A stretch of DNA of 64,000 nucleotides from Megaustenia siamemsis (taxonomy: Eukaryota > Mollusca > Gastropoda > Stylommatophora > Ariophantidae). Positions 34,000-45,475 of the stretch are shown in pieces. Under the pieces are notes generated by a model. That model searched no databases, was not told the origin of the DNA, and worked only from the letters and a program-made list of their open reading frames with translations. Numbering within the stretch: position 1 is the stretch's first letter; each line of letters starts with the position of its first letter. Location of the stretch: the NCBI GenBank assembly GCA_032433765.1, contig JAVIAB010000041.1, forward strand, positions 73,678,232 through 73,742,231, written 5' to 3'. The translations under genes were made by a program, and so were the position numbers.

Positions 34000-34124
34000 T
34001 TCTCAAAACTGCCAAATACAGATCTCAACTTATTCATCCACAAATGTAATTAGGTTGCTGATATTTGATTTCAACTTGATGAAGACAGGATCTTGCACTT
34101 CTGACTATGTGGCTATTTATGATG
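34000..34124 (+). CDS. CUB domain exon 2 of 3 (unit U2)
   Basis: A 125-bp exon encoding the second and third CUB cysteines (SQNCQIQ and GSCTSDYVAIYDG). It differs from the U1 copy by Arg in place of Met in the NVI(M/R)LLIFDF strand. Hydrophobic residues usually occupy that strand in CUB domains, so Met looks ancestral, but that is inference. Donor GTACAG and acceptor TATTTTCAG match U1. A mariner-like MITE has inserted in the upstream intron at 33527 in this unit only. Confidence 0.9.
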
Positions 34125-34697
34125 GTACAGTAAATGAGTTCTATGTTGTAAAATGTTCATTTATCTGCATAGAAAATCTGACATTTAAAATTAATAATTT
34201 AATTTATTTAAAAATATATATCTCATGGCCAACATTCAGTTTTTAATAGTGTTGAATGAGTAGCAATAACAGATTAAAATGTTAGTAAATATATAAAAAA
34301 TGAATAAATGTGAGACAAAATGAAGGAATTAAATAATTTAAATATAAACTTAAGGTCTTTGCATTGTTATGATGATTTTCATATCTACACTTTTATTTTG
34401 AATATCCCCCCTTTCATTATACTCTAACTTTATATTGTTTCTCTGTAATGTGATCAAAATCCAAGAGAAATGATTGCAAACTGCTTCTTTCCAATAGCAA
34501 AAATTGTCAGTCTCCTTCAAATGTCATTTATTTCAATTAAAAGTTTTGATACCTTAAGGCAAATACAACCATTTGGTTTTCTCCCACTTGGAGTACTATT
34601 TCTTTATATTGTATATGTGCTTTATGGCTTTAATAATAAAGTTGATTCACAAGAGATGACAAATCTTTATCATTAATTAATTTTTATAAGTAACCTT

Positions 34698-35496
34698 TTT
34701 ATCAAATACAAAACTTAGACTTTTCAAACCAAATGTACTATCAACCCTTACGCATTTGAGAGCTGGAAAAAATCAAGAGACATAGAAACAAAGTTAAACG
34801 CATTTGAAAATAGATGTCTAAGGAAAATACTTGGTACAGCACTGAACAAATTCAAAACAAATGAGGAATTTAGAGAAATTGCCAATCAACCACTAATATC
34901 TTCATCATCATCATTATGTGCCATACCGATTGGCGTAGGCGATCATGTCCTTCCACAATCTTCTATATACAGTGCATCATATGAGTTCTGTTGTTGACTG
35001 TTTTCCATGCTATAACACCAAGCTATCCAGTATTTTCTCTCTTTGTTGCCCGCGATCTCTCTTTCCTTTTATTTTGCCAATTGTAACCAAGTATTCCAAC
35101 TTTCCTCTTCTCATGATGTGCCCGAAAAATGTGGATTGTTTATTCTGATGTTTTTTAGGAGCTGCTTTTTGTGTTGGCCTCTTTGAGAACTTCCTCATTG
35201 GTCTTTTTAGCTGTCCAGGGAACTTTCAACATTCCTAATATCTTCAGTAATCAAGAAAAGACAATAGTAATATGTTAGATATGTGATGAGGAGAGAAAAT
35301 AACCGAGGCAAGAGCAGCAGGAATCGGCTTCCTCAATGAGATAGAGTTGCTTGCATAGAACAGAGACAAATGGCGAGATTTGATAAAAGATCTTTACAAG
35401 AATTGAAAACTGCTAGAATAAAAAATTTGGATAAGAGAAAGGGTATCTGGGTCTATGCCCTATGGGCTGGCTATGGCTCGAAAGGTCTATAAGTAA
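34698..35496 (+). mobile_element. RTE-x fragment with nested LINE-q (U2)
   Basis: Duplicate of 16090-16888; the nested antisense LINE-q lies at about 34905-35234 with the same target-site duplication. Confidence 0.75.
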
Positions 35497-36577
35497 TGGG
35501 ATGCTTGCGTAGAATAAAAGGATGGAAATAGTAGGACAAAATCACTAATGAAGAATTATGGAAAAGTACTAGTCAAATACCAGTGGATAAAGAAATACAA
35601 CAAAGACACTGGCATTGGATAGGACACACACTGTGGAATCCAACTGAGAGTATTACACAAAAGGCCCTTTTCTGGAATCCCCTAGGAAAAAGATAAAGAG
35701 GAAGACCAAAATATTCTTAGAGAAGGCAGTAAATCCTTTTATTAAAATTTTAAGACTCAATCCTAGTGTAGATAACACTATAGGCAAAATGGTCTTTCTA
35801 CAATAGAATCTTAATTCCAACATAATGCAAAATACAACTAAAGCCGAAATTAAATGTCTTATAGGCATGACTTGAAACAGCCTGAAAGATGAAAGGACTG
35901 CAGACTATATCTCCCAACCCACCAATCCCTGACACAAATGAGGAAGCAAAGAAGAAAATAAAGTATCCTTGTGTTCAAAACATGACATCTTAAAAAATAA
36001 TTACACTTTCTTTTTGAGTTTCACTTCATTTTGTGTCTACACACTTCAGTGAGATGGATATTTAAGAATTTGCCATAAAATAAAGACAAGAATTAAATTT
36101 AATGTTGAAGATTACATGAGGTTAATAAACACTAGCTGCATATTCTGTAAAGTGTTGACAAAAAAAAACATTGTGAATGTATCTTGCACCCAATATAAAC
36201 TGTCTATTTAAACAAATATGATGATTAGGTAGGAACTGGTTGTGTGTAACTTGACTATTGTAAAAGAAGTTAAGGGTCTAAATAGGTTGGGAAACACTGA
36301 ACTAAGATGACTAGACAAGTGTGTTGATAGAATTATATTAATATGTGCTAGAACATTCTCTAAGCTGAAATAATTAAATTTTACATATTATAATTATTAT
36401 TTTTACATAAAATTGTGTTGTTTTAAAAATACCGAATTTATGATGCCAAATAATAGATTAATCATTTATTGTTCAATGTTTATAAAATAATACTCACAAC
36501 GTGAACTTAAAACACAAAAATTAATGCAGGATAAGCTACTCAAATAGAATTTATATTTTCTATCTTATCATCTTTAG

Positions 36578-36739
36578 GTTACAGCACATATGATTCCAGA
36601 CTAGCAAAACTGTGTGGTGAAATTATTTCCTACAAAACATACACAAGCACTGGCAGCTATATGACTGTTGTGTTTCACTCTAATTACTATGGATACTACA
36701 GAGGCTTCAAGTTTCAGGTTACATCCATTCAGGGTTCAG
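36578..36739 (+). CDS. CUB domain exon 3 of 3 (unit U2)
   Basis: A 162-bp exon identical in sequence to 18213-18374: fourth CUB Cys (LCG), beta strand VVFHS and the closing GFKFQV. Phase 1 to 1, donor GTAATG. In this unit the following intron carries the full-length RTE-y element starting 376 bp downstream. The final G pairs with linker exon 3 at 47351 to give Asp. That makes the next intron about 10.6 kb and assumes no further CUB copy between; I found none in 36740-47350. Confidence 0.9.
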
Positions 36740-37115
36740 GTAATGTCTGTGATAGGTACAAATATATTTGGTTCATAGATGCAGAATTGTCAAAAATATT
36801 GAGTGGTCTACTTTGTAACTTAAAATAGCAAGAAATCTCAGTCATTAGTTATTATACACAATACAAGTGTTGCACTTTCTTTAACACCAGCTGACATTAG
36901 ATTACTTGGATTAGATGATGAGATACATATTTTCTGGTAAATATAAATAATTTTAACTTTTTATAGGAACAGAAATTTTTAAACTTTAATAAAATTAATT
37001 TTTTTTTAAAAAGAAAATATAATTAATTCACTTTCATATTACAATTTTAGTTTGATAATGTTATGTGCAATATGTAAACCCAAACTAATTATATTTATAT
37101 AATGCAGGGACAAAT

Positions 37116-40100
37116 CGCCCGTGCGCTGCCGGGGCCCGAAAGGGAAGTAAAGAATAGCGGCGCTGTACCCTACCAGGCATGTTTGTAAGAGGCGAGAAAG
37201 GAGGGTTAGGCATGGGACTGGCTATCCCATACTGTAAAAAAATAAGCCGAAAAAACTTCACAAACATGAACAAGTCAAAGAATGATAAAGTAAATCCGTC
37301 AACCAGGAAAGAGAAGGGCTCTCTGTCTAAGAGATGTATGACGCAATCCGGAGAAAGCCATAAGGAGTCCGGGTTGCCGACTCACCCTTTGTCTACCAGG
37401 AAATCATCCAGAATTGGCACCTGGAATGTTCGTACCCTTAACGAACAGGGAAAAGCGGCACAAGTGGCAGCAGAAATGAACAACTACAAGATAGATATTC
37501 TGGGAATGTGTGAAACAAGATGGCTGGGAGCGGAGAGAATAAAATTGAATACAGGGGAGATGATTTTATCATCAGGACACCAGGAACCAGGAGCACAACA
37601 TAGCGAAGGGGTAGCTATAATGCTATCAAAGAATGCACAGAAGACACTAATAGAATGGGAGGCAGTGGGACCAAGACTGGTGAGAGCAACATTTAGAACA
37701 ACCAAAAACAAAATAAAATTACACATTATACAATGCTATGCACCAACCAACGATAAAGATGACTCAGTTAAAGATGATTTTTATAAACAGCTACAATGCC
37801 AGATGGATGCAAGACGAGCCAAGGATATTATAATCTTGATGGGAGACCTAAATGCTAAGGTAGGATCAGACAACAGAGGCTTTGAAGAGATTATGGGAAA
37901 ACATGGACTTGGAGATATAAACGAGAATGGAGAGATATTTGTGAATTTCTGCGCCCTTAATCAAATGAGCCTAGGAGGAACAATATTCCAACATAAAAGA
38001 ATACACAAAGCTACATGGGTGTCACCAGATCATAGAACGGAAAATCAAATTGATCACATATGTATTAATAATAAGTTTAAGTCATCCTTACAGGATGTAA
38101 AAGTATATAGAGGGGCAGATATAGCTTCTGATCATCATCTTCTGTTAGCCAAACTTAAAATTAAATTAAAAAGGTATACTACAACGAATAAGGGCAGAAC
38201 GTATTTCAATGTAGGGTTTCTTAAAGAACAAGGAATTAAAGATAAATTCGCAGTCACAATATCAAACAAATACCAAGTCCTCCAACAACTAGAAAATACT
38301 ATAAATATAGAAGATCATTGGAAACAGGTAAAAAATATATGGAAAGAGACATGCGAAGAAACACTGGGGAAAAGAGAACGCCAGAATAAGGCATGGATGA
38401 CAGCAGAGACCCTGGATAAAATTAAAGAAAGAAAGAACAAGAAAGCAGACATAAATAAAAGCAAAACAAGAAGTAATAAAGCCAAGACACAGGAAGCTTA
38501 CACAGAGGTGAATAAAGAAGTGAGAAGATGCATTAAAAGGGATAAGAGGAAATATATAGATGAATTAGCTAAAGAGGCAGAAGAAGCAGCAAATAAAGGG
38601 AATATGAAAGAACTGTACAACAGCACAAAGAAATTAGGTGGAAAATACAAACAGATCAACGCCTTTATCAAAGATAAGAAAGGAAATCTGCTTAGTAATA
38701 TAAAGGAACAAATGGAGAGATGGAAGGAGCACTTTGAAGAACTTTTGAACAGACCTGGCTCAAATAATCCTCCAGATATACTACCAGCAGAAGAAGAATT
38801 ACACGTTAACTGCGGAAAACCAAGCAAAGAAGAAATAATGAAAGCCATCAAACTGTTAAAAGATGGTAAAGCCACAGGACCAGATGAAATTCCTTCGGAA
38901 GCCATCAAAGCAGATATTATCACCTCTACCAAGATGTTACATAATCTATTGGATAAAATTTGGGAGAGGGAAGAAATACCTAAAGACTGGAGAGAAGGTT
39001 ATATGATCAAACTACCAAAGAAAGGAAGTTTACAGGAGTGCACAAATTATAGGGGAATTATGCTACTATCAGTGCCAGGAAAAATATTAGGCAGAATCAT
39101 TCTGGAGAGACTAAAAGAGGCTATAGAGAAACACTTGAGAGATGAACAAGCAGGTTTTAGGAAGAACAGATCATGTGCTGATCAAATAACTACTCTACGT
39201 ATAATAGTTGAACAAAGTTTAGAACTAAAATCCCCACTTTATATTGGATTCATAGATTACGAAAAGGCATTTGATAGTTTAGACAGAAGAATGCTTTGGA
39301 AGTTGCTGAGTCATTATGGAATCCCCATAAAGTTTATTAACCTGATAAAAACAATGTATGAAGGAACAAAATGTAGTGTGGTGCATGAAGGACAGCTTAC
39401 AGAAGCATTTGAAATAAGAACAGGAGTAAGGCAAGGATGCCTTCTGTCTCCATTTCTCTTTCTACTGGCCATAGATTGGATTATGAAAATAACTCAAAAC
39501 AACAGAAATGGGATCCAGTGGTCACTGACCAAACAACTTGATGATTTAGACTTTGCTGATGACATAGCTCTCCTATCACACAGCCACCAACAGATGCAAG
39601 ATAAAATGAGTATATTAGATGAGAGATCACAACAGCTAGGACTAAAGATTAATAGAGATAAGACCAACATTATGAGAATTAATGCAGTTGGCAATAACCA
39701 AATAAAACTAGGAGAAATACCTCTACTAGACGTACAATCTTATATATATCTGGGCAGTAATATAGATAAAGAGGGAGGAACAGAAAATGATACCAAAATA
39801 AGGATATCAAAAGCAAGAGGAGCTTTCATTGCACTGGGAAACATATGGAAATCCAAAGAAATTAGGCTAAATACAAAAATACAAATTTTCAACTCCAATG
39901 TTAAGTTGGTTCTATTATATGGCTGTGAAACATGGAGAATAACAAAATTGACAATCACGAAGGTACAGACTTTCATTAATGGATGCTTGCGCAGAATAAA
40001 GGGATGGAAATGGCAGGACAAAGTCACAAACGTGGAATTATGGAAATGTACCGGTCAAATACCAGTGGATAAAGAAATACAGCGAAGACGATGGCGATGG

Positions 40101-40342
40101 ATAGGACACACACTACGGAAACCAACTGAGAGTATTACACAACAGGCCCTTTTTTGGAATCCCCAGGGGAAAAGACAAAGAGGAAGACCAAGGAATTCTT
40201 GGAGAAGACAGATTGAAGCAGAGATGAAGATGATGGGGAAGACATGGAATGATCTTAAAAGAATTGCAAAAAACAGAACGACTTGGAAAGTGTTTGTTGA
40301 AGACCTATGCTCCACTGGGAGCTAAAAGGTAGAAGAAAGAAG
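37116..40342 (+). mobile_element. RTE-y, full-length retrotransposon (U2 only)
   Basis: A 3227-bp insertion with the 15-bp target-site duplication AATGCAGGGACAAAT (37101-37115 and 40343-40357); U1 shows the single empty site at about 18739. It has a GC-rich 5' end (CGCCCGTGCGCTGCCGGGGC), a 63-bp leader, one uninterrupted ORF, and a very short 3' UTR ending in a GAA-rich tail. Length, single ORF and trinucleotide tail are typical of the RTE clade (established knowledge of RTE/BovB elements). Confidence 0.95.
37179..40325 (+). CDS. RTE-y ORF: AP endonuclease and reverse transcriptase
   Basis: 1048 codons, intact. Endonuclease near residues 77-330: GTWNVRTL (80-87), CETRW (Glu112), MGDLNAKVG (221-229), QIDHI (290-294) and SDHHLL (317-322), all catalytic landmarks of the endonuclease/exonuclease/phosphatase fold. 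A basic, Lys-rich linker follows. Reverse transcriptase near 560-870: TGPDEIP (566-572), FIDYEKAFDS (691-700, catalytic Asp693), TGVRQGCLLSP (748-758) and FADD (792-795). The carboxy terminus has GCETWR, RRRWRWIGHTLR and RQRGRPRNSWRR. Endonuclease nicks the target and RT copies the RNA by target-primed reverse transcription. The first Met is only 63 bp from the 5' end. Nothing in it looks inactivating. Confidence 0.95.
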   Translation: MFVRGEKGGLGMGLAIPYCKKISRKNFTNMNKSKNDKVNPSTRKEKGSLSKRCMTQSGESHKESGLPTHPLSTRKSSRIGTWNVRTLNEQGKAAQVAAEMNNYKIDILGMCETRWLGAERIKLNTGEMILSSGHQEPGAQHSEGVAIMLSKNAQKTLIEWEAVGPRLVRATFRTTKNKIKLHIIQCYAPTNDKDDSVKDDFYKQLQCQMDARRAKDIIILMGDLNAKVGSDNRGFEEIMGKHGLGDINENGEIFVNFCALNQMSLGGTIFQHKRIHKATWVSPDHRTENQIDHICINNKFKSSLQDVKVYRGADIASDHHLLLAKLKIKLKRYTTTNKGRTYFNVGFLKEQGIKDKFAVTISNKYQVLQQLENTINIEDHWKQVKNIWKETCEETLGKRERQNKAWMTAETLDKIKERKNKKADINKSKTRSNKAKTQEAYTEVNKEVRRCIKRDKRKYIDELAKEAEEAANKGNMKELYNSTKKLGGKYKQINAFIKDKKGNLLSNIKEQMERWKEHFEELLNRPGSNNPPDILPAEEELHVNCGKPSKEEIMKAIKLLKDGKATGPDEIPSEAIKADIITSTKMLHNLLDKIWEREEIPKDWREGYMIKLPKKGSLQECTNYRGIMLLSVPGKILGRIILERLKEAIEKHLRDEQAGFRKNRSCADQITTLRIIVEQSLELKSPLYIGFIDYEKAFDSLDRRMLWKLLSHYGIPIKFINLIKTMYEGTKCSVVHEGQLTEAFEIRTGVRQGCLLSPFLFLLAIDWIMKITQNNRNGIQWSLTKQLDDLDFADDIALLSHSHQQMQDKMSILDERSQQLGLKINRDKTNIMRINAVGNNQIKLGEIPLLDVQSYIYLGSNIDKEGGTENDTKIRISKARGAFIALGNIWKSKEIRLNTKIQIFNSNVKLVLLYGCETWRITKLTITKVQTFINGCLRRIKGWKWQDKVTNVELWKCTGQIPVDKEIQRRRWRWIGHTLRKPTESITQQALFWNPQGKRQRGRPRNSWRRQIEAEMKMMGKTWNDLKRIAKNRTTWKVFVEDLCSTGS

Positions 40343-40357
40343 AATGCAGGGACAAAT

Positions 40358-40756
40358 GTATAATTAATATAAATTAAAGGTTTTATTTAAGTTAAATAGT
40401 GTAAAGAAAATTTCAGCACAAGTTCCTTGATATCAAGATAAATTGCATCACTAGAATCATTGTGATTGGCATGGCAGATGTCCAGCAACATTTTCTAAAT
40501 TATTTTTTTATTATCACCTTTTTTATTGCTAAACACAAACAGGGCAAGTAAACAAAAACCTTAATCAGCCATCTGTCTAGCTGTGGTAGCTTCTTTATTG
40601 ATGCTTTAATAATAGTGGTTCTAAGAAGCCACACAGAACTGATGATTTCTCTGGAGAGATAATTAGATTGTCTTCAGATGCAACCAACAAATCAACTGCA
40701 AAATCATTGTATGCAAATACAGGGGAAAATTTGTAAAAGGCTCACAGTATATCCGC
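40358..40756. other. Intron after RTE-y, nothing recognised
   Basis: Continues the U1 intron 18754-19148; no element or exon recognised. Confidence 0.5.
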
Positions 40757-41595
40757 GTGCTGCAGAGTGATTTATCATCGTTGGCGAGGAGTGGATACAG
40801 GTGCCTGCATCATTCAAGGGGACTTTCTCGTGTATTGTCACACTCGACAGGAAAAGTAGGGAACAGAACTCAGTCGTGGTTAATGCTGAGGTCAATGGTC
40901 TCATCTGCGATAACACCGATGAGAAAGATGCAGTCATCTATACAGACAGATCTGTAATACAACACCAAAGAAGTGCATGGGCATTTACAGCACGCTCGGC
41001 AGGCAGAATAGTCAAAGAAGACAGTGGTGCATACATCACGACCACGAGTAGCATGACAATGGAGGTGATGGCAGTGACTAAGGCATTCAAATGGTTAGAG
41101 TCACAAGACTACACCCACGCCTGTATACTGAGTGATTTGATAAGCATGATAAAAAAAGTGGAGGCGGGCTCTGTACGCATGCAATGGTTAGAGTAATTAC
41201 AGAAGTGAAAAATATGTAAGGTCACCTTTGTATATGCCCCTGGATATGCTGGAGTATGGGGAAATGAAAGAATGGACAGGTTGGCTAGCTGTGCTGCCGT
41301 TGAGGGCGGTCAACCAATGGATCGGGTGGACATCATCAATGCCCTCCAAGATATGGGAAGAGCACAGGACTTCGACAAACACAGATCCATGTCACTTCTT
41401 CGGATGATGGAAATGGGAGTTAAGGTGGGCACAGCCAGAAATGAGAAACTTAGTGGGCGTGTAAGAAGACTTATCAACCAACACAGAACTGGAGTTGTCA
41501 GTTGCTGGACTCTGCGGGACTTGCTGAGGAGAGGATCTGAGCACCTATGGACATGTTCGGAGTGCAATGATGATGACCCACAAATAACTCAATAA
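40757..41595 (+). mobile_element. LINE-r RNase H domain remnant (U2)
   Basis: Duplicate of 19149-19987, differing at only a few residues (ASFNGTF/ASFKGTF, RSTSLL/RSMSLL), with the same internal stops. Confidence 0.8.
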
Positions 41596-42335
41596 CAGGG
41601 AAAAATGCTACCATTTTCAATAACATTCTGACACTGTTGAAAGATTTCAACAACGTCAACATTAAGATGTTTTCTATTTTGCAAAAATCATCCTACTCCC
41701 TTAACAAACCTTATTAGTGTCCATCTCTTGCATGGCATAAAATGGGGCTTAGAAAGTTGAAATAATGGAATGGACAAAAATAGGATTTTTTAAGATGATT
41801 TTTCTTCACTTTTTTTGTTTGTTCTTTCAGTTTTCAATCGATAGATACCATGTTGATATTTTGATTATTTTTGTTTCCAATGTTGGATAAACATTATCTT
41901 AGAATTGTGCTCCATGGTGTGCTCACACAGTTTATTCAGAAATTAACATTTGTTTGGATGCACTAATAATTAGCAGGCTAAAATTTGACAATAAAATCAT
42001 AACTACATAAAAAAAAACAGAATAAATAATTTATGAATGCCAGAAAAAAACAAGAGCTGCTTCTTCATTCCCCATTCATAAGAAAGACTGCATTCAATTC
42101 TTGGATCTACACAGGCTACCTTCACTGAATACTTACCAAAACTTAATCATCTAAATAAAAATAAGAAAGAGTGACAACAGATAAAAAAAATTGTTTGGTA
42201 GGTCAGTTAGATATCTCATTGATTGTATTGGTGCATCTCTAGTACAATTCAGCATTGCCTGTAAGTCCCCGTTTTGAACCCTTTCCACCCATGCAGTCTT
42301 CACTGATGATATCAGATGAACAAATAGGGGCATAC

Positions 42336-42576
42336 TCTCTATCTATTGACCTTTCGAACCGTAGCCAGCCTATAGGGCATTTTCAATCCTTCTATAGATA
42401 TTTTATCAAATCTAACCATTTGTCTCCGTTCAGTACAAGTAAACTTTATCTCACTGAGGGAGCCGATTCCTGCTGCTTTAGCCTCTCTGATTAATTTTCT
42501 TCACAGTGTCTCTCTGGGTTAACCTCTTTTCCTCTTACCTGTTGTTTTCCCACATGAGGACTTGCTTCTGCTATCC
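42336..42576 (-). mobile_element. RTE-x 3' fragment (U2/U3 junction)
   Basis: The same old antisense RTE-x fragment as at 20692, in the next repeat unit. Confidence 0.7.
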
Positions 42577-43348
42577 ATCTCGCTCACGACTTGGGTTTGT
42601 TTAGTTGGCGCGGCCATTGTTCGTACATTCTAGAATCCTATTTTTGTTGTTGTTTTAGGGCAGCAAATGATATCACTATTCTATCTATCTATCGTCCTTT
42701 CGAGCCAAAGACAACACATAGGGCAGAACCACAATCTCAAAAACAGAAACCTTGCTTGCCAAAATGGCACATATTGCGGAGATCACTGCTTCTAAAATCT
42801 ATGGTCTGTTTCCATAACAATACTTTTTACAATAACAGCTTGTCAAGCCATCGATCAATCTCCTTAGTTGCCTCTTACGACATGCCTGGAATGTCACAGT
42901 GTCACTATTCTTTACTGATATCACTATTACCTACTGCTAATTTTTACACATTCTGTAAGAGGTCTACATTTCATTAACAAAAGCGATTTTACGATAGCGG
43001 CTTGTTAAATCTCTGATCACAAGTTCTATACCAAACGGGAGAAAAACAAATCCTCCATTTTGGATCCAACCGGAAACCGGTTCCATAGAGGCATACTATG
43101 AAGGTCAGTTAAGTTATGAGGCAAGTGAAATTGTCAGACATCTTGATTGTAATGGGTGATATGAATGCTATTGTAGGAAAAATGTAGATATAAGACCATT
43201 GTAGGAAAACATATTTTAGGGAAAAGAAATGAAAGAGGAGAAAGATTAATAAAATTTTGTGAAAATAACAGGCTGAAAATATGTAACACCTACTTTGAGC
43301 AAGATAAAAATAAACTATACACACGGAAAAGCCCTGGTGATAAGAGGA
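42518..43348 (+). repeat. Partial third unit U3
   Basis: About 831 bp match the first 831 bp of U1 and U2 with somewhat more mismatches than U1 and U2 show to each other. Similarity stops at 43348 after GATAAGAGG, inside a LINE-p endonuclease remnant that here continues with coding-like sequence, whereas U1 and U2 switch to other sequence. The right breakpoint of the duplication array therefore lies within a transposable element. Confidence 0.85.
42681..42915 (-). mobile_element. SINE-T copy (U3)
   Basis: Third duplicate at the same relative position with the same flanks. It shows the insertion also predates the split of U3. Confidence 0.65.
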
Positions 43349-43612
43349 ATCAAATAAATTACACAATGATAGAAGATAGGCTCCATAACAGTGTAAAGAA
43401 AAGCCATGACCTTATCAAGGAGCAGACATTAACTCACATCACAATCCTGTAATCATTAAAATAATTGTCAAACTTAAAAGAAACAAACAAAAGATTAATT
43501 CATCCACAATACCACTAGACATAACAACTTAAAATAAAAATATGTTAAAGATACTTATACAATAGAAGTATAGAACACATATCAGAAGCTGCTAGAAGAA
43601 GGAACTGAACAG
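43109..43612 (+). mobile_element. LINE-p endonuclease remnant (U3, longer)
   Basis: The same remnant as at 592 but continuing past GDKR into NQINYTMIEDRLHNSVKKSH and further broken frames. QINYTMI corresponds to the QIDxI endonuclease motif. Interrupted at 43613 by an antisense RTE-x fragment, then resumes at 43978. Confidence 0.7.
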
Positions 43613-43977
43613 TCTATCTATCTATCTATTGACCTTTCATGCCTTAACCGGCCATAGGGCGTAGACACAGATACTCCTCTTATCTACATTTCTAGCAGTT
43701 TTCAAATCTTGTGAAGATTTTTTATCAATTTTTGCCATCTGTCTCTGTTCTGTGCAAGCAGCTCTATCTAATTGAGGAAGCCAATTCCTGCTGCTCTTGC
43801 CTCTCTCATTAATGTTCTTCTCAGTGTCTCTCTGGGTCTTCCTCTTTTCCTCTTACCTGTTATTTCCCACATGAGGGCTTGCTTGCTATTTGGTTATTAT
43901 CTCTTCTCATCACATGTCCAACATATGACCTTCATCTTTTCTTGATTACTTACGATATTAGTGGTTGATTGGCGATT
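43613..43977 (-). mobile_element. RTE-x antisense 3' fragment in LINE-p
   Basis: Starts CTATCTATCTATCTATTGAC and ends in the inverted CGCCAATCAACCACTAATAT region. Inserted between two LINE-p parts. Only a weak 4-base candidate target-site duplication (CAGT). Confidence 0.75.
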
Positions 43978-45475
43978 TCAGTACACAACAGTACAGAAGA
44001 GAAAATCCTGATAAAAAAGTTAGAACCAAATGATAATGCATAAAGAAAAGCATACAAGAAAATTGCAACATTTTACCAAAAAATGGAAAACAACTAAAAG
44101 CAAAAATGGATAACTGGCACAATCTTGGAGAAATGGAAGAAAGAACACAAGCAAAGAGACTACCCAATACAACAAAATAGATAATGAAATATGCAAAATG
44201 TGCACAATGACAAAAGAAGACCGACACAGCCAAAGATGTCTAGAAATCAAAACTATGGAAAATAAGCAAGATTTAAGAGGGATGCACACAAATATAAAGA
44301 GAAGTAAAAGTAAAAAAGCCACAGAAAATGGTTGCATTGCAAATAAAAAATGGAAAATGTTAACAAACAACAAAGAGATAATCAATAAATGACAAGAATA
44401 TATAACAGAATTATGATGAAAGGGAAAAGAAACCAATTATAAAATGTATGTCAGGCTATAAACTCTTCAAATTGGGAGTAGAAAAAGCTATACAAACAAT
44501 AAAAAAGGTAAAAGCTGCAGGGCTTGACAACATACAGATAGAGATGATAGTCACTAGAAGTTTTGTCGTTGGAGTGATCATAGACATATGCAATGACATA
44601 TACCATACAGGATACATACCAAATGAATTAAAAACATCAACTTTCATTGCATTGCCTAAAAAGAATGGGGCAGATGAATGCACTGATTTTAGAACAATAA
44701 GCCCAATGAGCCATGTAACAAAAATCTTGCTAAAAGCTATACCAGGAAGGATTCAGAATAAAATCAATATGGAATTAGGTAGAACAATTTGGATTTAGGA
44801 AAAACAGTGGGACAAAAGAAGCCATATCCTGCGTGAGAACATTAATTGAAAAGTACACAAAAGTAAACAAACCAACATATGCCTGCTTCATAGACGACAC
44901 CAAAGCTTTTGATAGAATACACCATTAAACAACTTATAGACTGCATAAACGATATACATCTAGATGACACGGACATATGACTAATATGTAATTTATACTG
45001 GGTGCAAACAGCAATAATACAATATAACAAGGAGAACTCTACACCCATTGATATAAAGAGAAGAATAAGACAGGGATGCATCTTATCACCAAGCTTGTTC
45101 AATTTATACACTGAACAAATCTTTAAAAACATCACAGAGATGCCAGGCCTAAAATTAATGGAAAGATAATCAATAACCTAAGATATGCTGATGATACTGT
45201 ACTACTAGCAGAAAATCCTAAAGATCTACAACAATTACTTAATGAAATAAACATGACAAGCAAAAAATATGGATTAGATATGAATATTAAAAAGACTAAA
45301 ACTGTGATCATAAACAAAGATAATCAAAACCTACAACTGAATATCAAAATCGAAGGAACAGACCTGGAGGCAGTTCAAAGCTACTACTACCTTGGATATA
45401 TTATAACCAATGTAAAACTAAAATAAACAAAAGAATAGGAATGGCAAAAAGTAATTTTGATGGCATGAAAACATC
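43978..45475 (+). mobile_element. LINE-p linker and RT remnant
   Basis: Broken plus-strand frames follow the family in order: KVKAAGLDNIQIEMI, IPNELKTSTFIALPKKNGAD, MSHVTKILLKAIPGRIQNKI, then STPIDIKRRIRQGCILSPSL, RYADDTVLLAENPKDL and SKKYGLDMNIKKTK. With 43109-43612 this is the longest LINE-p copy in the window. Many stops and frameshifts. Confidence 0.8.

Larger units (their letters stand above)
20877..42517 (+). repeat. Tandem duplication unit U2
   Basis: A 21641-bp direct repeat of U1, aligned end to end with roughly one mismatch per 100-200 bases by eye. The length difference is accounted for by the insertions and deletions listed for the two units. One more difference is about 46 bp near 42165-42211 present here and missing at 20565. 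It carries linker exon 2 and the second CUB domain. Confidence 0.9.

Noticed and set aside
37116..40342. Possible LTR retrotransposon or virus-derived sequence
   Set aside because: No LTRs, gag, protease or integrase; endonuclease-RT order and target-site duplication identify a non-LTR element.
44020..44436. 138-codon hydrophobic minus-strand frame
   Set aside because: Shadow of the AT-rich LINE-p remnant on the plus strand.
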